From: Paraspadella gotoi
Taxonomy: Eukaryota; Chaetognatha
NCBI GenBank assembly: GCA_051294375.1
Contig: CM119263.1
Span: 10,872,703-10,936,702, forward strand
Reading direction: 5' to 3'
DNA: 64,000 nucleotides
The stretch's first letter is position 1, and every line of letters starts with the position of its first letter. The translations under genes were made by a program, and so were the position numbers. This document shows, piece by piece, positions 34,620 to 46,639 of the stretch. The notes beneath the pieces are model-generated. The model was not told the DNA's origin. It saw only the letters and a program-made list of their open reading frames with translations, and made no database searches.

Positions 34620-36480
34620 CACTGTCTCACTTGTTAACAAATTATAATGTACGTTTTTGCAATTATTCATCTTAAATAGTTATCAATAATAATGATATTA
34701 AAAATTCGAGACCCAAGACCTGAGTTTTAAAATTCCTCAATTCTATCTCCTTCGTATTTTTTTACTCTCGATTCGCGAAAAAAAAAAAAAGTTCGATCTT
34801 TTCTGCCTTCGTCGCTGAGATCGCGATCGGAGAAAAGGTCGTCGCTTAGGAACTCATTAGCTTTTTGTTTGCTTGACCTCAATTCGTCCACCTCCTCCTC
34901 TTCCTCCTCCTCCTCCTCCTCCTCCTCCTCTCCCTTGGTTCCCCCTTTCGCTTTCAGAAACGTAAGCAGATTAAAAATTGACTCACTTTTTGCAGTGAAA
35001 GGAAAAAAAAAAAAGATTTCTCTAGAAAATTCCGCCACTTCTTTTCAGTCTCTAAATTTTTCTTCCTTTTAAAGGTTTCCGTTTTTCTTTTATTTCCTTT
35101 TTTTAAAATTCTCACAAACAAATGCCCATTTTTATTTCCTTCGAGATGTACGAACAATTTTCCCCCGATGTTTGGGCTGATATATTTTTCACCGGTTTTT
35201 TGACAAGGCTTCCATTTCCGAATAATGTGGCTCTTTTTTTTTTCTTGACTTATTTTCCATTTACGGAATTTTACATTTTTATGTTCAAAGTAAATTCTAG
35301 TCTTTTTACAAATTGTTTCTCATTTAAAAGACTTAAAGAAAAGATCTGTTTTTACGCGTCTAGTAATTCTTCTCTCAAGACTAATTTCCAAATTCTTTTT
35401 CGAGATTTTACTCTTAATTCCTCCTCACGCTCCGAGTAAATATTCCCCAGTTTCGCCTTTAATTTCGAGCTACATTCCAAACCAAATATTTTCCTAAATT
35501 TTTTCCCGTTAAATTGAAACGGACGCTAGTCAGAGAAAAACAATAAGATTAGAGTTTGAAACCGTCGCGTTCTTAAAAGGGAGCACAACTCAGTCTTGAG
35601 AAAAAGAATTTTAATAGTCAAATTCTCTATTGGCCATTCACAGCATTTTTTTTCCTTTAATTCTGCGCCGGATATTTTAAAAGCTTCGTCATAAGGGCCC
35701 CATCTGCGCTCCCTCTCGCTCTCTAGCATTTTTTTTTCTTTATTTCTTTCTTTTCTTCAACTCGTCCCCCCCCCCTCCGCCGATTGCCTCGGGCGTCTCT
35801 CATGGCGCCGATCCCCGATTGCGGCGTCGACTCGACTTCCGGTGTCTGCCTCGATTTTGGAAAAAAGAAAATCAGATTTGGGAGAAAGGAACTCAGATTT
35901 GGAACAAATAAAAAGACTAACTTGGCGAAAATGAGCGAAAATTAGGCGCTACACAATGAAAATTAGACTTGGGAGAAAGAAAATCAGATTTTGAAAAAAT
36001 AATACAATCAGATTTGGGGAAAAGGTAATTATACACGTAAGAAAAAACTATTAGATTTTCCTGAAATTAAATTAGATTAAAAACTGATAAAATTAAGTAT
36101 GAATAAAGAAAATAACCATCTGAAGAAAGAAAATACAAAATAGAAGAATAAGGAGAAGTTACACAGAAGTTGACAAAAAACAAAAAGTCGCGTTTTGCGT
36201 TCAGTATTTAAGGTTTAGAGATTTCTCGGAGATGCAGTCATGGCATGCAAAAAAAGAAAATAAAGCGACTTGTCGAAATTTTATTCCTCGACTATTTTAA
36301 ACTTACTTTTTTTTCTTTCTTTATTTCTTTCTTCCTTTTTTTTCTTTCTTTATTTCTTTTTCTTTCCATCCATCCTGTTAATTTTTCTTTTTTTCCCCTC
36401 AAATCCTCTCATCGTCTTTCGGTCTCACGATGGTATCGCATGTTTCCGTCTTATTTCTTCCTTGTTTCATTCTTCGTTTT
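34620..36480. other. Non-coding AT-rich stretch
   Basis: Contains a CCT/CTC trinucleotide run (34890-34930) and a loose repeat of AATCAGATTTGG words at 35865-36020. No gene supported. Confidence 0.45.
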
Positions 36481-36497
36481 TTTTTTCCTCCCTTCTC

Positions 36498-36521
36498 CCT
36501 CTTCTCTCTCTCTCTCTTTCT

Positions 36522-36553
<32 letters not shown>

Positions 36554-36554
36554 T

Positions 36555-36599
<45 letters not shown>

Positions 36600-36740
36600 C
36601 TTACCCTTCCCTTTTTTTAAACCCTAAGCAAGATTCGAGGATAATCCCTCCATAACGTAATCTACGGCATTCATCATTCGTCGTCGTCGTCATCTCATCA
36701 TCATCATCAAAATCTCTCTCTCTCTCTCTCTCTCTCCTCT

Positions 36741-36793
<53 letters not shown>
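36498..36793. repeat. Two (CT)n tracts separated by unique DNA
   Basis: CT-rich runs at 36498-36600 and 36713-36793 with about 110 bp of unique sequence containing a CGT/CAT triplet run between them. Confidence 0.92.
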
Positions 36794-37182
36794 CTAGGGG
36801 GAGAGAAAAACAAATGCTTGGCCACAGACGAAAGCTTCTTCTCTTTGTTTTGTCTCTTAAACTGTTTTGTTTTATTTCCCTCGCAAGGAAAGCAAGGTTC
36901 TTTGGGTGAGGCATTCCGAAGGAGTTGGGACAATCCGGGTGAGTTCTCGCGACGAAGATCAATAAAAGCAATAACGCTGCTGCGGCCGTGGCAGCACCCG
37001 CAGCCGCTGCGGCGCCGTCATCGAATTGAAGGAATCAATCATCAACGCCCTTTGATGATTCGCCGATCACCGACGCGGCACGCGAACAGATTCTTACTTT
37101 AATGGCCAAAGAATTACGACAACCAGAATCTCACGCACGAACGTGCGAAAGACGTTTTTCGTTCCAATGATGTTAAACACAG

Positions 37183-37240
37183 TGCCAGAGACCCACAGAC
37201 AGACCCACAGAAAGACCCTCAGAAAGACCCACACAAAAAA
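37183..37240. repeat. AGACCCACAGA minisatellite
   Basis: About four imperfect copies of a 12-13 bp unit around AGACCCACA. Confidence 0.7.
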
Positions 37241-37554
37241 CTTTTCCAGACTTTTTTTCGACCTGCCATCATGATTCGAGATTGTTGTCTTGACTTTCAA
37301 CCTCCAGTTTTGACATTTTTTTTTTATCATTAAATTTCCATCAGTAAAGCGCTTGGCAATTCCATCTCAACTCACACCCAAGCGGGAACGCTCCTCGCCG
37401 TCCCAACGCTGAATCACAGTCTTCAGCTCTCACTCATATCTTTCTTTTAACTGTCAGAGCCTCACTTTCGATCCTTCCTCACCTTCTCACCAAAATCCTC
37501 ACCCGCTTCCGATCCTCACCAATCGATTCGCCTCAAATCGATTCACTTCTTCCG

Positions 37555-37740
37555 CCTCGGAGACGACGATAACGACGACGATAACGACGACGATAACGAC
37601 GACGATTAGGCCAACGTTTACGACGACGATAGCGACGAAGATGACGACGTCGCTGAAAACGCGAAAGATTACGACGAAGATTACGGCGACGCCAAAAAAC
37701 CGACGACGAAGACGACGACGACGACGATAACAAAGCTCTA
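37555..37740. repeat. GACGAC/ATAACG triplet-rich region
   Basis: Irregular GAC, GAT and AAC triplets on the plus strand reading as Asp/Asn-rich in one frame and Arg-rich on the other strand. Stops and low complexity argue against a gene. Confidence 0.55.
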
Positions 37741-37966
37741 TTTGCGGCGACGCGGAAAAAGCGTCGACGTCATCGACGAAAATCTGTTTTACTGTCGCAA
37801 TAAAAACTGATTTAAACGGGTCGCTCTGTAATTTCTTGGAATTATTCAAAGGAAATCGTACAGCGCGATTCGGTTTAATCTAATTCGGCTCGAAAAACAG
37901 ACCGATCCCCGACAATTTAGACTCCAGCTGCCAACGTAACGAGTCTTTTTTTTAATGGGGGTGAGA

Positions 37967-37969
37967 GAT

Positions 37970-38051
<82 letters not shown>

Positions 38052-38125
38052 TTTATGATTATCAAATTTTCTGTTTGTTTCACGAAGATCTGCCCTGAAG
38101 ATAACAACGCTTTCTTTCTCTCTCT

Positions 38126-38173
<48 letters not shown>

Positions 38174-38255
38174 CTCTCTCTCTCCTCTCGCTCTCGCTCT
38201 ATCTCTCTCTCCCTCTCTCTTTCTCTCTCTCTCTTTCTTTCTCTTTCTCTCTGAC
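37967..38255. repeat. Oppositely oriented (GA)n and (CT)n tracts
   Basis: (GA)n at 37967-38048 is followed 65 bp later by (CT)n/CT-rich at 38115-38255, so the two form a potential long hairpin with a unique loop. Confidence 0.92.
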
Positions 38256-38939
38256 GATCGACCGCGAAGAGTATCACGTCGAGTCGCGCCACATCGACGC
38301 CACTTGACGCCACGCCACGAGTCACGATGTTCTTTTTTTCTTTCTTTTTCTCTTTGTTTACTTTCTTCTCTTTGTTTTGGGTCGCGTCTCTCTTTTTCTC
38401 GAAGCAGAGAGGCCCATCGCCCAAAGAGAGAATCCTGACAACTTTTACATTTCCACATTTACAATAAACTACAAACGAATTCGTAACGGACGAACTCGAT
38501 GCGATATCACGCCAGCCTCACTCGAAATCCATTCGGTGATCGATTTCTCCGCGGACTTCATTTCCCTTTCTCACGTAAGACGATCCAGGGTTTCATAACA
38601 ACAACAACAACAACAACAACACCAACCAAAACAATATCAAAGCGACAACAACGACGACAACCGTAGTGGATTATTTTAATGAAAAAGAGAGAATTTCTTG
38701 GCTCGAGTTTCCGAGGCAATCAACGGACTCTGCCGCGCACCCCCAACGCCACCACCGTCACCACCACCTCCAACAAACCACCCACTTCTTGGAAAATCGT
38801 GGTGGGTCACCCCCTTCCACGTCATAACTCGCGGAACCAAATCGGCGCACGGCACATCGTAAACAAACAATTCTCTTTCGAGGGAAGATTGATAGGGAAA
38901 AAAAGGGAAAAAGAGGAAAAAAGAGAAAAATATTATGAA

Positions 38940-38950
38940 GAGAGAGAGAG

Positions 38951-39025
<75 letters not shown>

Positions 39026-39057
39026 GAAGAAAAGAAAAGAAAAGAAAGAAAGAAAGA
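38940..39057. repeat. (AAAG)n tetranucleotide microsatellite
   Basis: AAAG units, about 20 or more, with AAAAG variants at the right end. Confidence 0.96.
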
Positions 39058-39059
39058 TG

Positions 39060-39500
39060 GAAGGGGTCAAAAATGAGGTCAAGAAATAAAAGGGGGAAAT
39101 CCCGCGCAAGACCGAGCAGAAGACCCACAACACGATCTCAACGTCGAGTTGCGAAAGCTAAAATTGTTGTTGTTGTTGTTGTTGTCGTCGTAAAATTAGT
39201 TTTATAAATATAAAATTACGTAATACAAGTTAAGCTGCATGTATTTCTAAAAATAATATTACCAACAATGTTAGTAATCTTGACTTTGACTGAAGACAAC
39301 ATAATTATTTTTTATGCCAGTTTGAAATACGGAAATTCTCGACGAATTTCAAGCGCGATCGTTTCGTGTCACTTCTTCTTATTATTTCTTCGTCGTCATC
39401 GTCTTGCTGGGAGTCAACGCCATCCCGGGCCATAAATAATTAGGGCAAGACTTTGGCCGATCCGTCTCACTCTGCGGTGATATCTTGACATGTTTGATGG

Positions 39501-39541
<41 letters not shown>

Positions 39542-40470
39542 TTTCACACACACAAAAAAAAACCTTATTGACACAAACCGGCTTAAGCCTTCGCCGTAGC
39601 CCTGTTTACGTCCCAGGGCTGCGCCCTTTGATACTTCGCGGCCGTCATTCCGAAGCCTTGAGCCTTGAGAAGAGAGCCCCGAGCCCGGAGCAGAGTCGCC
39701 GAGGGGAAGGAAAGTTGGGACGAGTCCGTCTCCCGCTCGAGTTGAAAGATTGACAACGGTTGAGACGAAATCGTGGCGTGGGTTCAACCAATATCGTTCT
39801 AAATCTATTATATCATCAAAATTTTATATAACAATCTCACGATTTAAACGATAAACTTTATACTATTATTCGATGACTGAAGTATCGACAGCTGTATAAA
39901 CTCAGGTTTTTAAGTAAGTCTTCGGCTCCACTCGACCTGATTCACTTTTCCGTTATCATCGGTTATGACTTAATCGCTCACCAATTTCAACTCTTCACTC
40001 ACCAAATTCGATCGCCATTCGAAACCAACTCCACCCACTCACTCTTAGAGTTTCGATGGAGCCCTCAGCGCCGCTCGAAGCTCCACCCACTCATTCAAAG
40101 ATAATCCGACGAAGCTTCGTGGCAGATGTCAATCGAGAGAGGAAAATAATTTTTTTCCCTCGCTTATCTTAATCAAACGCAGTATTTCAAATTTTCTTTT
40201 AAAAATACATCTTTTTTAAATCGGTATTTTCTTTCGGCTTTTTTTTATCTTCTGCTGTTGGCAACGGGAAAACCTTTTTCCCTCTTTAATTAATAATAGA
40301 CAGAAAAAAAATCTCGGTTCTTTCCGACGCAATAATAAGAAAAGGACTAATATTAGGAAATAGAAAAAAAAAAAGAAAAAAGCATAATATTATTCCTCAC
40401 TTTTTTTACTCGGAACACTCGATGACATACAAATCGTTTCTTTCTGTCAGAGAAAAAAAGACCTAAGAGA
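39060..40470. other. Non-coding stretch
   Basis: Contains a GTT run (39163-39190) and a (CT)n tract (39505-39537). A GC-rich island at 39580-39790 is open on both strands and not assigned. Confidence 0.4.
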
Positions 40471-40475
40471 AAGGA

Positions 40476-40477
<2 letters not shown>

Positions 40478-40511
<34 letters not shown>

Positions 40512-40586
40512 CTCATCCTCTCTCTTCTTCTCTCTCTCTCTCCTTCTCTCTCTCTCTCTCTCTCCTTCCTCTCTCTCTCTTTCTTT
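40478..40586. repeat. (CT)n-rich tract
   Basis: CT dinucleotides with CCTC and CTTC interruptions. Confidence 0.92.
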
Positions 40587-40867
40587 CACACACACATTCC
40601 CGCCCATGCTAATCTTATGACAATAGAAAGACAAAAACAGATTTTTCTCCTCATTAGAAAAAAAACAAAAAGCTTCGGCGACGAAAGTCCGCTAATCTTA
40701 AAAATTGAAAATAAAAAAATTTCAGAAATGTTCCCCGCTATTCATATCACATCATTGATAACACGTTCATAATAACTAAGTGTTCTTTCATTCTCATTCA
40801 CCGCAGCTGCTTAAAAACAGTCAAAAATCGTTCTTCATCCAGGTCACGGGGAGTCCACTATTCATTT

Positions 40868-41275
40868 CGAGATTGAAAAAAGAAGAGAGGAAGAGAGTGA
40901 AATATTAAGGGATGGAAGGGCTGGAGGAGAAAATGAAGAGGAATGAAGTGAAATATTAAGGATGGAAGGTGGAGGGAGGAAAAATGAAAGAGAGAAGAAG
41001 GTGAATAATTAATGGGATGGAAGGGTGGAGGGAGGAAAATGAAAGAGAGGAAGAGAGTGAAATATTAAGGGATGGAAGGGTGGAGGGAAAGGGGAGAAAA
41101 AATGAAGAGGGAAGTAGAGTGAAATATTAAGGGATGGAAGGGTGGAGGGAGGAAATGAAAGAGAGGAAGAGAGTGAAATAATCAAGGGATGGAAGGGGGA
41201 GGGAAGGAATAAATAAGAGAGGAAGAGAGTCGAAATATTCAAGGGAGGGAAGGTGCGAGGGGAGCGAAAAAATGA
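40868..41275. repeat. ~55-62 bp purine-rich minisatellite, about seven units
   Basis: The unit contains AGAGGAAGAGAGTGAAATATT then AAGGGATGGAAGGGTGGAGGGA then AAAATGA. Units vary by small indels. The Pro/Ser/Leu-rich minus-strand frame through it is a product of the repeat. Confidence 0.85.
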
Positions 41276-41480
41276 ACAAGCGAGAAAGGAGAGATGATAA
41301 GAAAAAGAAAACGCTTGTGAAGGCAAAAGAGAATCGGGCGAAGGAAGTAATTGGGACGAATTGCAGTGTTCGACGTTCAATAACGATGAGATATAGAGGG
41401 AAGGGCGAAGTGAAAATCTAAGGGACGAAATTAGGCGGAGCAGGGAATATCAAAAGTAGACTCGGATGTGACTTGGGAAG

Positions 41481-41483
<3 letters not shown>

Positions 41484-41516
<33 letters not shown>

Positions 41517-41568
41517 AGATGAGGAGAGAGAGACAGAGATAGGGGAGAGGAGACGAGAGAGAGGAGAA
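41484..41568. repeat. (GA)n-rich tract
   Basis: Pure GA at 41484-41514, then GA mixed with GACAGA and GGAGAC. Confidence 0.9.
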
Positions 41569-41777
41569 ATTCAATGCAATTCAAAGTTTTTCGTAATACG
41601 CCCGCGCATCGCCTCACCACGCCTAGTCGGCAATCACCATATTTTTTGGTTGATCGAAGCTTCACGCTAAGAGGTAAAACCACGCGGGATGAAAAGGAAA
41701 AATGGGCAGGGAAAAGGAAAAGGAGGAATCGGACGGAGGACCGGTGGGAGCATCCTGTTAAGATTCGGGAGGGTAGG

Positions 41778-42225
41778 ATGGCGAAGATCTGAAGATGAAA
41801 GACAAGAAAAGTGAGGGAAAGACGAAGGAAGGGGGAGGCGCAAGTACAGATGAGAAAGAGGGACAAGAGGAAGAAGAAGGGAAGAAAAAGTTTGATGTCT
41901 GGTCACTCGAAGCGCAGGCCACCCTCGCTCTCTGATTTTTCCCGTGCTGGCATCCCTCTTAGTCACAAACCCCCCCCTTCCCTCGCCCCCTTTGTATCCA
42001 ATAGCAGGCCAGACTTGAACCGGTGGACGAACGGATCTCAGAACACCAACTAAGACATAAATTGTCGTGAAAGGAAGAAAGTCGCAGCCTGCGGAAGACG
42101 ATGGGCAGGGAATTAAGCGAGGAGGGTGATGGAAGAGGGAGACGATTGGATAGAGGGACGAACTGGATCAATGAATTTAGCTTTGGGGGTGAAAGAGGAA
42201 AAAGAGAACCCGAATATTTTCCAAC
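41778..42225. repeat. Left arm of a 3.4-kb imperfect palindrome
   Basis: Reverse complement of 44704-45171 with many small indels and substitutions. Shared landmarks (as read in the right arm) include GCTCGCTTCGAGTGACC/GCGCTTCGAGTGACC, CTTCCCTTCTTCTTCCTCTT, CGCCTCCCCCTTCCTTCGTC, GGGTTTGTG..ACTAAGA and CCCTTTCACCCCCAAA. Two N runs interrupt the right arm. Confidence 0.8.
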
Positions 42226-42504
42226 TTTTTCCTACAAATGGAAGAGTCCGTAATTTTCTACTCAAAGTTTTGTGCTCGGAGGTGATGTTTCTGTATTCTC
42301 TTATAATAATAGTTTCGTCTGATAGAAACAATCCATAGAAGAATTGGGTCTCTAGACTGGTAAAATACGGCTGAATTCAGAGGTTTTTATTGTTGACTCA
42401 TCTAGACTAGACTCTGATCACTAACTGCTCGAATTGGCTGAGTTTGTGAACACGAATCCGTTTTCATCTTTGTCGTGACTGCGGAGAGATATGTCATCTC
42501 CCAA

Positions 42505-42765
42505 ATCCTCCGCCCCCGGGTGGCCTCTAGGGGCGAGCCCAGGGGGCAGGCTATTCAGGGGGAGCAGTAAAAATGGTCATATAGGGGGCGGCCCCCTCCT
42601 GGATTGCCTCAAGGGGGCCCGCCCAGGGGGGTTCCCCAGGGGCCAACATTTTGGGTCTATTGGGGCGCCCCTAATGCTTTAGCCCCGCTGGGGCCAAAAA
42701 AAGTCTCCCCTGGGGGTAACCCCTTGGGGGAGAAAACTGCTCCCCAGGGGCGAGTTAGGGAGCGA
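42505..42765. repeat. GC-rich island of short palindromes (left)
   Basis: About 260 bp dominated by CCCC..GGGG words (CCCCTGGGG, CCCCAGGGG, GGGGCGCCCC) in AT-rich surroundings. Its reverse complement resembles 44180-44395: both end in a CCGGGGG..GATGACATA block and share GGGGCC-AAAAAA. No frame with coding character. Confidence 0.75.
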
Positions 42766-43609
42766 GCAAAGTTTAGATGACGAAAATATACTTTTCTGAC
42801 TATGTTATTGTAATCTGAGATAATCTTCCCCTATCATGTTACTCTCTCTCTCTCTCTCTCTTTCTCTCTACTTTTTTTCTCCTCTCTCGTCTCTTTCTCT
42901 TTCCTCCTCTTCTCCTGTTTTTCTCTCTAGCCCCTTCTCCTTTTTCTTCAATTCTCCTCTTTCTTTCTTTTCTCTCGTCTCCTCTAAATTTTGTTTCTTT
43001 ATTTCAAGACTTGTTTCATGTAACCTGCAATTAAATAATACATTTTTTTCAAATTTTGTTAATTTGTTTATTCCCTTATTTTAAATCTAAATTATAATAT
43101 TTGTATTTTTAACCCAATTATTTTTATTTTATTAAAGATATAGAACAAGTTTGAGCAAACAATGTAGGACGTGGCCAAAAAATTTAGTGTAAAAAGCTAA
43201 TCAGTCATCTGTCTTTTTTTTTCCTTATTTTTTTTCCGTTTTTTTTTTGTGGATCGACCATACTGATGGATGATAGAAGAGAGACATATTTTTAAAATGG
43301 AGCTCCGCACAAAAAATACATAAAAATATTTATCAAGATTTTTTTAATTCATGATCAATATTATCTTCACTCGTGAAATAAAATTTTTTCATTTAGGATT
43401 TGTAAATTAATATCATCAGTTTGTAGATTGCCTAATGATGAAATCACTTGTTTAAGCCAGAGGCTGACGGTTTGAGAGACAAAGTTAGCAAAACTTTTAT
43501 TTTTAGCTCAATCACATACTTTTCTACCCATATACAAAATTTTATTCCAATCCATCTATTAATTACAAATTTAGAGTTTTAATGCTAAATGTGGACTTAA
43601 AGTTGATTG

Positions 43610-44055
43610 AATATGTTAAGTTTGAATTAATTACTAAATTTACCAAATATAAAAGTTTACGCAAATGATGAAAGTTACCAAATATAAATTTTACCAAATT
43701 ATGAAAGTTAAGAATTATGAGGTTAAACCAAATTAAGTAAATTGGACTAAAATTATAATAAAAATTTGTTGTCAAAACAAATAAAAATTGTTTTTCTCTT
43801 AATGCCCAAACAACGAAAAATCGGGAAAGTCTATACATATACATGTCTATCAAAAAAATTACCAAACTTTGCTAGTTGCCAAATTGTTAAAGTTAACCAA
43901 ATTATCAAAAGTTTACCAAATTATAAAAGTTTTATACCATTCCTAAACAGTTGACTCAATTTATATTAGTTGACGCAAATTATGTCAGGAGGTGACCAAA
44001 TTATGTCATTTGACTAAAATTATGTAAGTTGCACAAATTATGCAAGCTTGGTATT
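43610..44055. repeat. Degenerate AT-rich repeat (ACCAAATTAT..AAGTT)
   Basis: About twenty imperfect copies of a 16-22 bp word around ACCAAATTATGAAAGTT in the spacer of the large palindrome. Period is irregular. Confidence 0.65.
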
Positions 44056-44179
44056 GGGTACAGCTTATTGGTCATTGATTGATTAATAGAAGTGAAAATA
44101 TTAATTTTATATTTTAATTATAATGAAGAGAGAGAGATAGAGGAGAAAGAGGAAGAGAGAGATAGGAGGAGAGAGAGCG

Positions 44180-44395
44180 CATCCATGGGGCAGAAAAATC
44201 ATCCCCTGGGGTGGCCCCGGGGAAAGGTTTTTTCTAGCCCCAGGGGGATTTCCCCCTGAGTGGGCGCGCCTTGGGGCCCAAAAAAGAGGCACTATGGGGG
44301 CCGGCCCCGAGGCGGTAAAGATTTGCCTGCCCCTCGGGGCGGCCCCGCGGGGCCCACTCCGCGGGCCGCCCCAGCCCGCCCCGGGGGAAGCGATT
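44180..44395. repeat. GC-rich island of short palindromes (right)
   Basis: Counterpart of 42505-42765 in inverted orientation, with the same CCCCNGGGG composition and many potential overlapping hairpins. Confidence 0.75.
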
Positions 44396-44703
44396 CTGAA
44401 GGATGACATACTTGGACTCGGATGCGTGACTGCATATTTTCGATTGCGTTGCGGTTGCTTGCGTCGGCGCGTCGCGTGCGCCGCATGCTTGAAAGCATTG
44501 CGCCTTCGAGTAGTCAAGTTTTCGTTAATAATTTTTGCGTTACGTTCTAAATTTCTGCATTAATGTTTTCTTTCTTTACATTTTATTGTTATATATCATT
44601 AAAGGCCTGTTCAAACTATAGAAAACAAAGGGACCTTCATTCCGGCTCATTTATGGAATGTGTCTCAAGACCTTTCTCNNNNNNNNNNNNNNNNNNNNNN
44701 NNN

Positions 44704-45171
44704 AAATTCGGTGCTTTTTCCCCTTTCACCCCCAAACTAATTCTATCGCTCATTCGCTCCCTCTCTCCACCCTCTCTCTTATTAGNNNNNNNNNNNNNNN
44801 NNNNNNNNNNNNNNNNNNNNNNNNNNNNNNNNNNNNNNNNNNNNNNNNNNNNNNNNNNNNNNNNNNNNNNNNNNNNNNNNNNNNNNNNNNNNNNNNNNNN
44901 NNNNNNNNNNNNNNNNNNNNNNNNNNNNNNNNNNNNNNNNNNGTCAGTCTGGCCGCTTTGGAACAAGGGGGCCGAAGGGGGGTTTGTGGACTAAGAAGGG
45001 TGCCTAGACGGAAAAGATCGAGGAGCGAAGGGTGGCTCGCTTCGAGTGACCCGAACACTCGAACTTTTTTCTTCCCTTCTTCTTCCTCTTCCCTCTTTCT
45101 CCTGTCTTCGCCTCCCCCTTCCTTCGTCTTTCCTCACTTTTCTTGTCCTTTCATCGTCAATCTTCGTCATC
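44704..45171. repeat. Right arm of the 3.4-kb imperfect palindrome
   Basis: Inverted counterpart of 41778-42225, interrupted by 157 N at 44786-44942 and ending at the 957-N gap. Confidence 0.8.
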
Positions 45172-46128
45172 NNNNNNNNNNNNNNNNNNNNNNNNNNNNN
45201 NNNNNNNNNNNNNNNNNNNNNNNNNNNNNNNNNNNNNNNNNNNNNNNNNNNNNNNNNNNNNNNNNNNNNNNNNNNNNNNNNNNNNNNNNNNNNNNNNNNN
45301 NNNNNNNNNNNNNNNNNNNNNNNNNNNNNNNNNNNNNNNNNNNNNNNNNNNNNNNNNNNNNNNNNNNNNNNNNNNNNNNNNNNNNNNNNNNNNNNNNNNN
45401 NNNNNNNNNNNNNNNNNNNNNNNNNNNNNNNNNNNNNNNNNNNNNNNNNNNNNNNNNNNNNNNNNNNNNNNNNNNNNNNNNNNNNNNNNNNNNNNNNNNN
45501 NNNNNNNNNNNNNNNNNNNNNNNNNNNNNNNNNNNNNNNNNNNNNNNNNNNNNNNNNNNNNNNNNNNNNNNNNNNNNNNNNNNNNNNNNNNNNNNNNNNN
45601 NNNNNNNNNNNNNNNNNNNNNNNNNNNNNNNNNNNNNNNNNNNNNNNNNNNNNNNNNNNNNNNNNNNNNNNNNNNNNNNNNNNNNNNNNNNNNNNNNNNN
45701 NNNNNNNNNNNNNNNNNNNNNNNNNNNNNNNNNNNNNNNNNNNNNNNNNNNNNNNNNNNNNNNNNNNNNNNNNNNNNNNNNNNNNNNNNNNNNNNNNNNN
45801 NNNNNNNNNNNNNNNNNNNNNNNNNNNNNNNNNNNNNNNNNNNNNNNNNNNNNNNNNNNNNNNNNNNNNNNNNNNNNNNNNNNNNNNNNNNNNNNNNNNN
45901 NNNNNNNNNNNNNNNNNNNNNNNNNNNNNNNNNNNNNNNNNNNNNNNNNNNNNNNNNNNNNNNNNNNNNNNNNNNNNNNNNNNNNNNNNNNNNNNNNNNN
46001 NNNNNNNNNNNNNNNNNNNNNNNNNNNNNNNNNNNNNNNNNNNNNNNNNNNNNNNNNNNNNNNNNNNNNNNNNNNNNNNNNNNNNNNNNNNNNNNNNNNN
46101 NNNNNNNNNNNNNNNNNNNNNNNNNNNN
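45172..46128. other. Assembly gap (957 N)
   Basis: Largest N run in the window. Long frames crossing it are artefacts of the N. Confidence 1.
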
Positions 46129-46343
46129 GAGGAAAAAGGTTTTCGTTGCAACAGCAGAAGATAAAAAAAGCCGAAAGAAACGAAGTCTCGGATGTATAAA
46201 TTAACGTATGATTGAATAGCTTGTTCATTGAATAGATGAAAGTTTTGAGATGGAATACGTATTAATTAGAAGCGAGTGGTGAAAATAAAGAGTTTTGATA
46301 TAGGCATAGGTGAAGAGAGCAAATCTTGTATTTATTCTTTTAG

Positions 46344-46612
46344 TTAATAAATTTTTTGAGGGAGAGAGGAGTCGAGATTCGAAAGAAAATATAACAAACA
46401 ATTGTGATAAAACCTTTCGATTAAACATCCACGGCCTGATGCGATCCTGCGTAAACTCTGATGGAGAAATTTTAAGTATCAAACATGAAAAAGAAAAATT
46501 TAGACCAGACTTTTGGGTAAATTTATGTAAGAAGGGAGAAGCCGTGACAACCGTCAGCGTCAACCACGATGCCTCTGATAATCAAGTTCAAGAGAAAGAC
46601 GAAGATGAATAA
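46344..46612 (+). CDS. Candidate terminal exon, unknown protein
   Basis: A pyrimidine-rich acceptor (TTTATTCTTTTAG) opens an 88-residue frame to a stop at 46610. The peptide is hydrophilic and not low-complexity until an acidic end (QVQEKDEDE), with internal segments such as FRPDFWVNLCKKGEAVTTVS. No domain is recognised. The preceding exons would lie in or beyond the 45172-46128 gap. An antisense 112-codon frame overlaps it; the plus frame has the more protein-like composition (inference). Confidence 0.3.
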
Positions 46613-46639
46613 GAAACGACGACGAAGAAGACGAACACG

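Noticed and set aside
38676-39128. 150-codon minus-strand frame with a plausible N-proximal half
   Set aside because: Half of it is the AAAG array; the GC-rich part at 38700-38880 is open on both strands and lacks splice sites.
41009-41380. 123-codon minus-strand frame with SFHPPSTLPS-like repeats
   Set aside because: Translation of the minisatellite; unit length varies and is not kept in multiples of three.
44658-46228. Frames of 350-513 codons
   Set aside because: Almost entirely N; they are open only because N is read as X.
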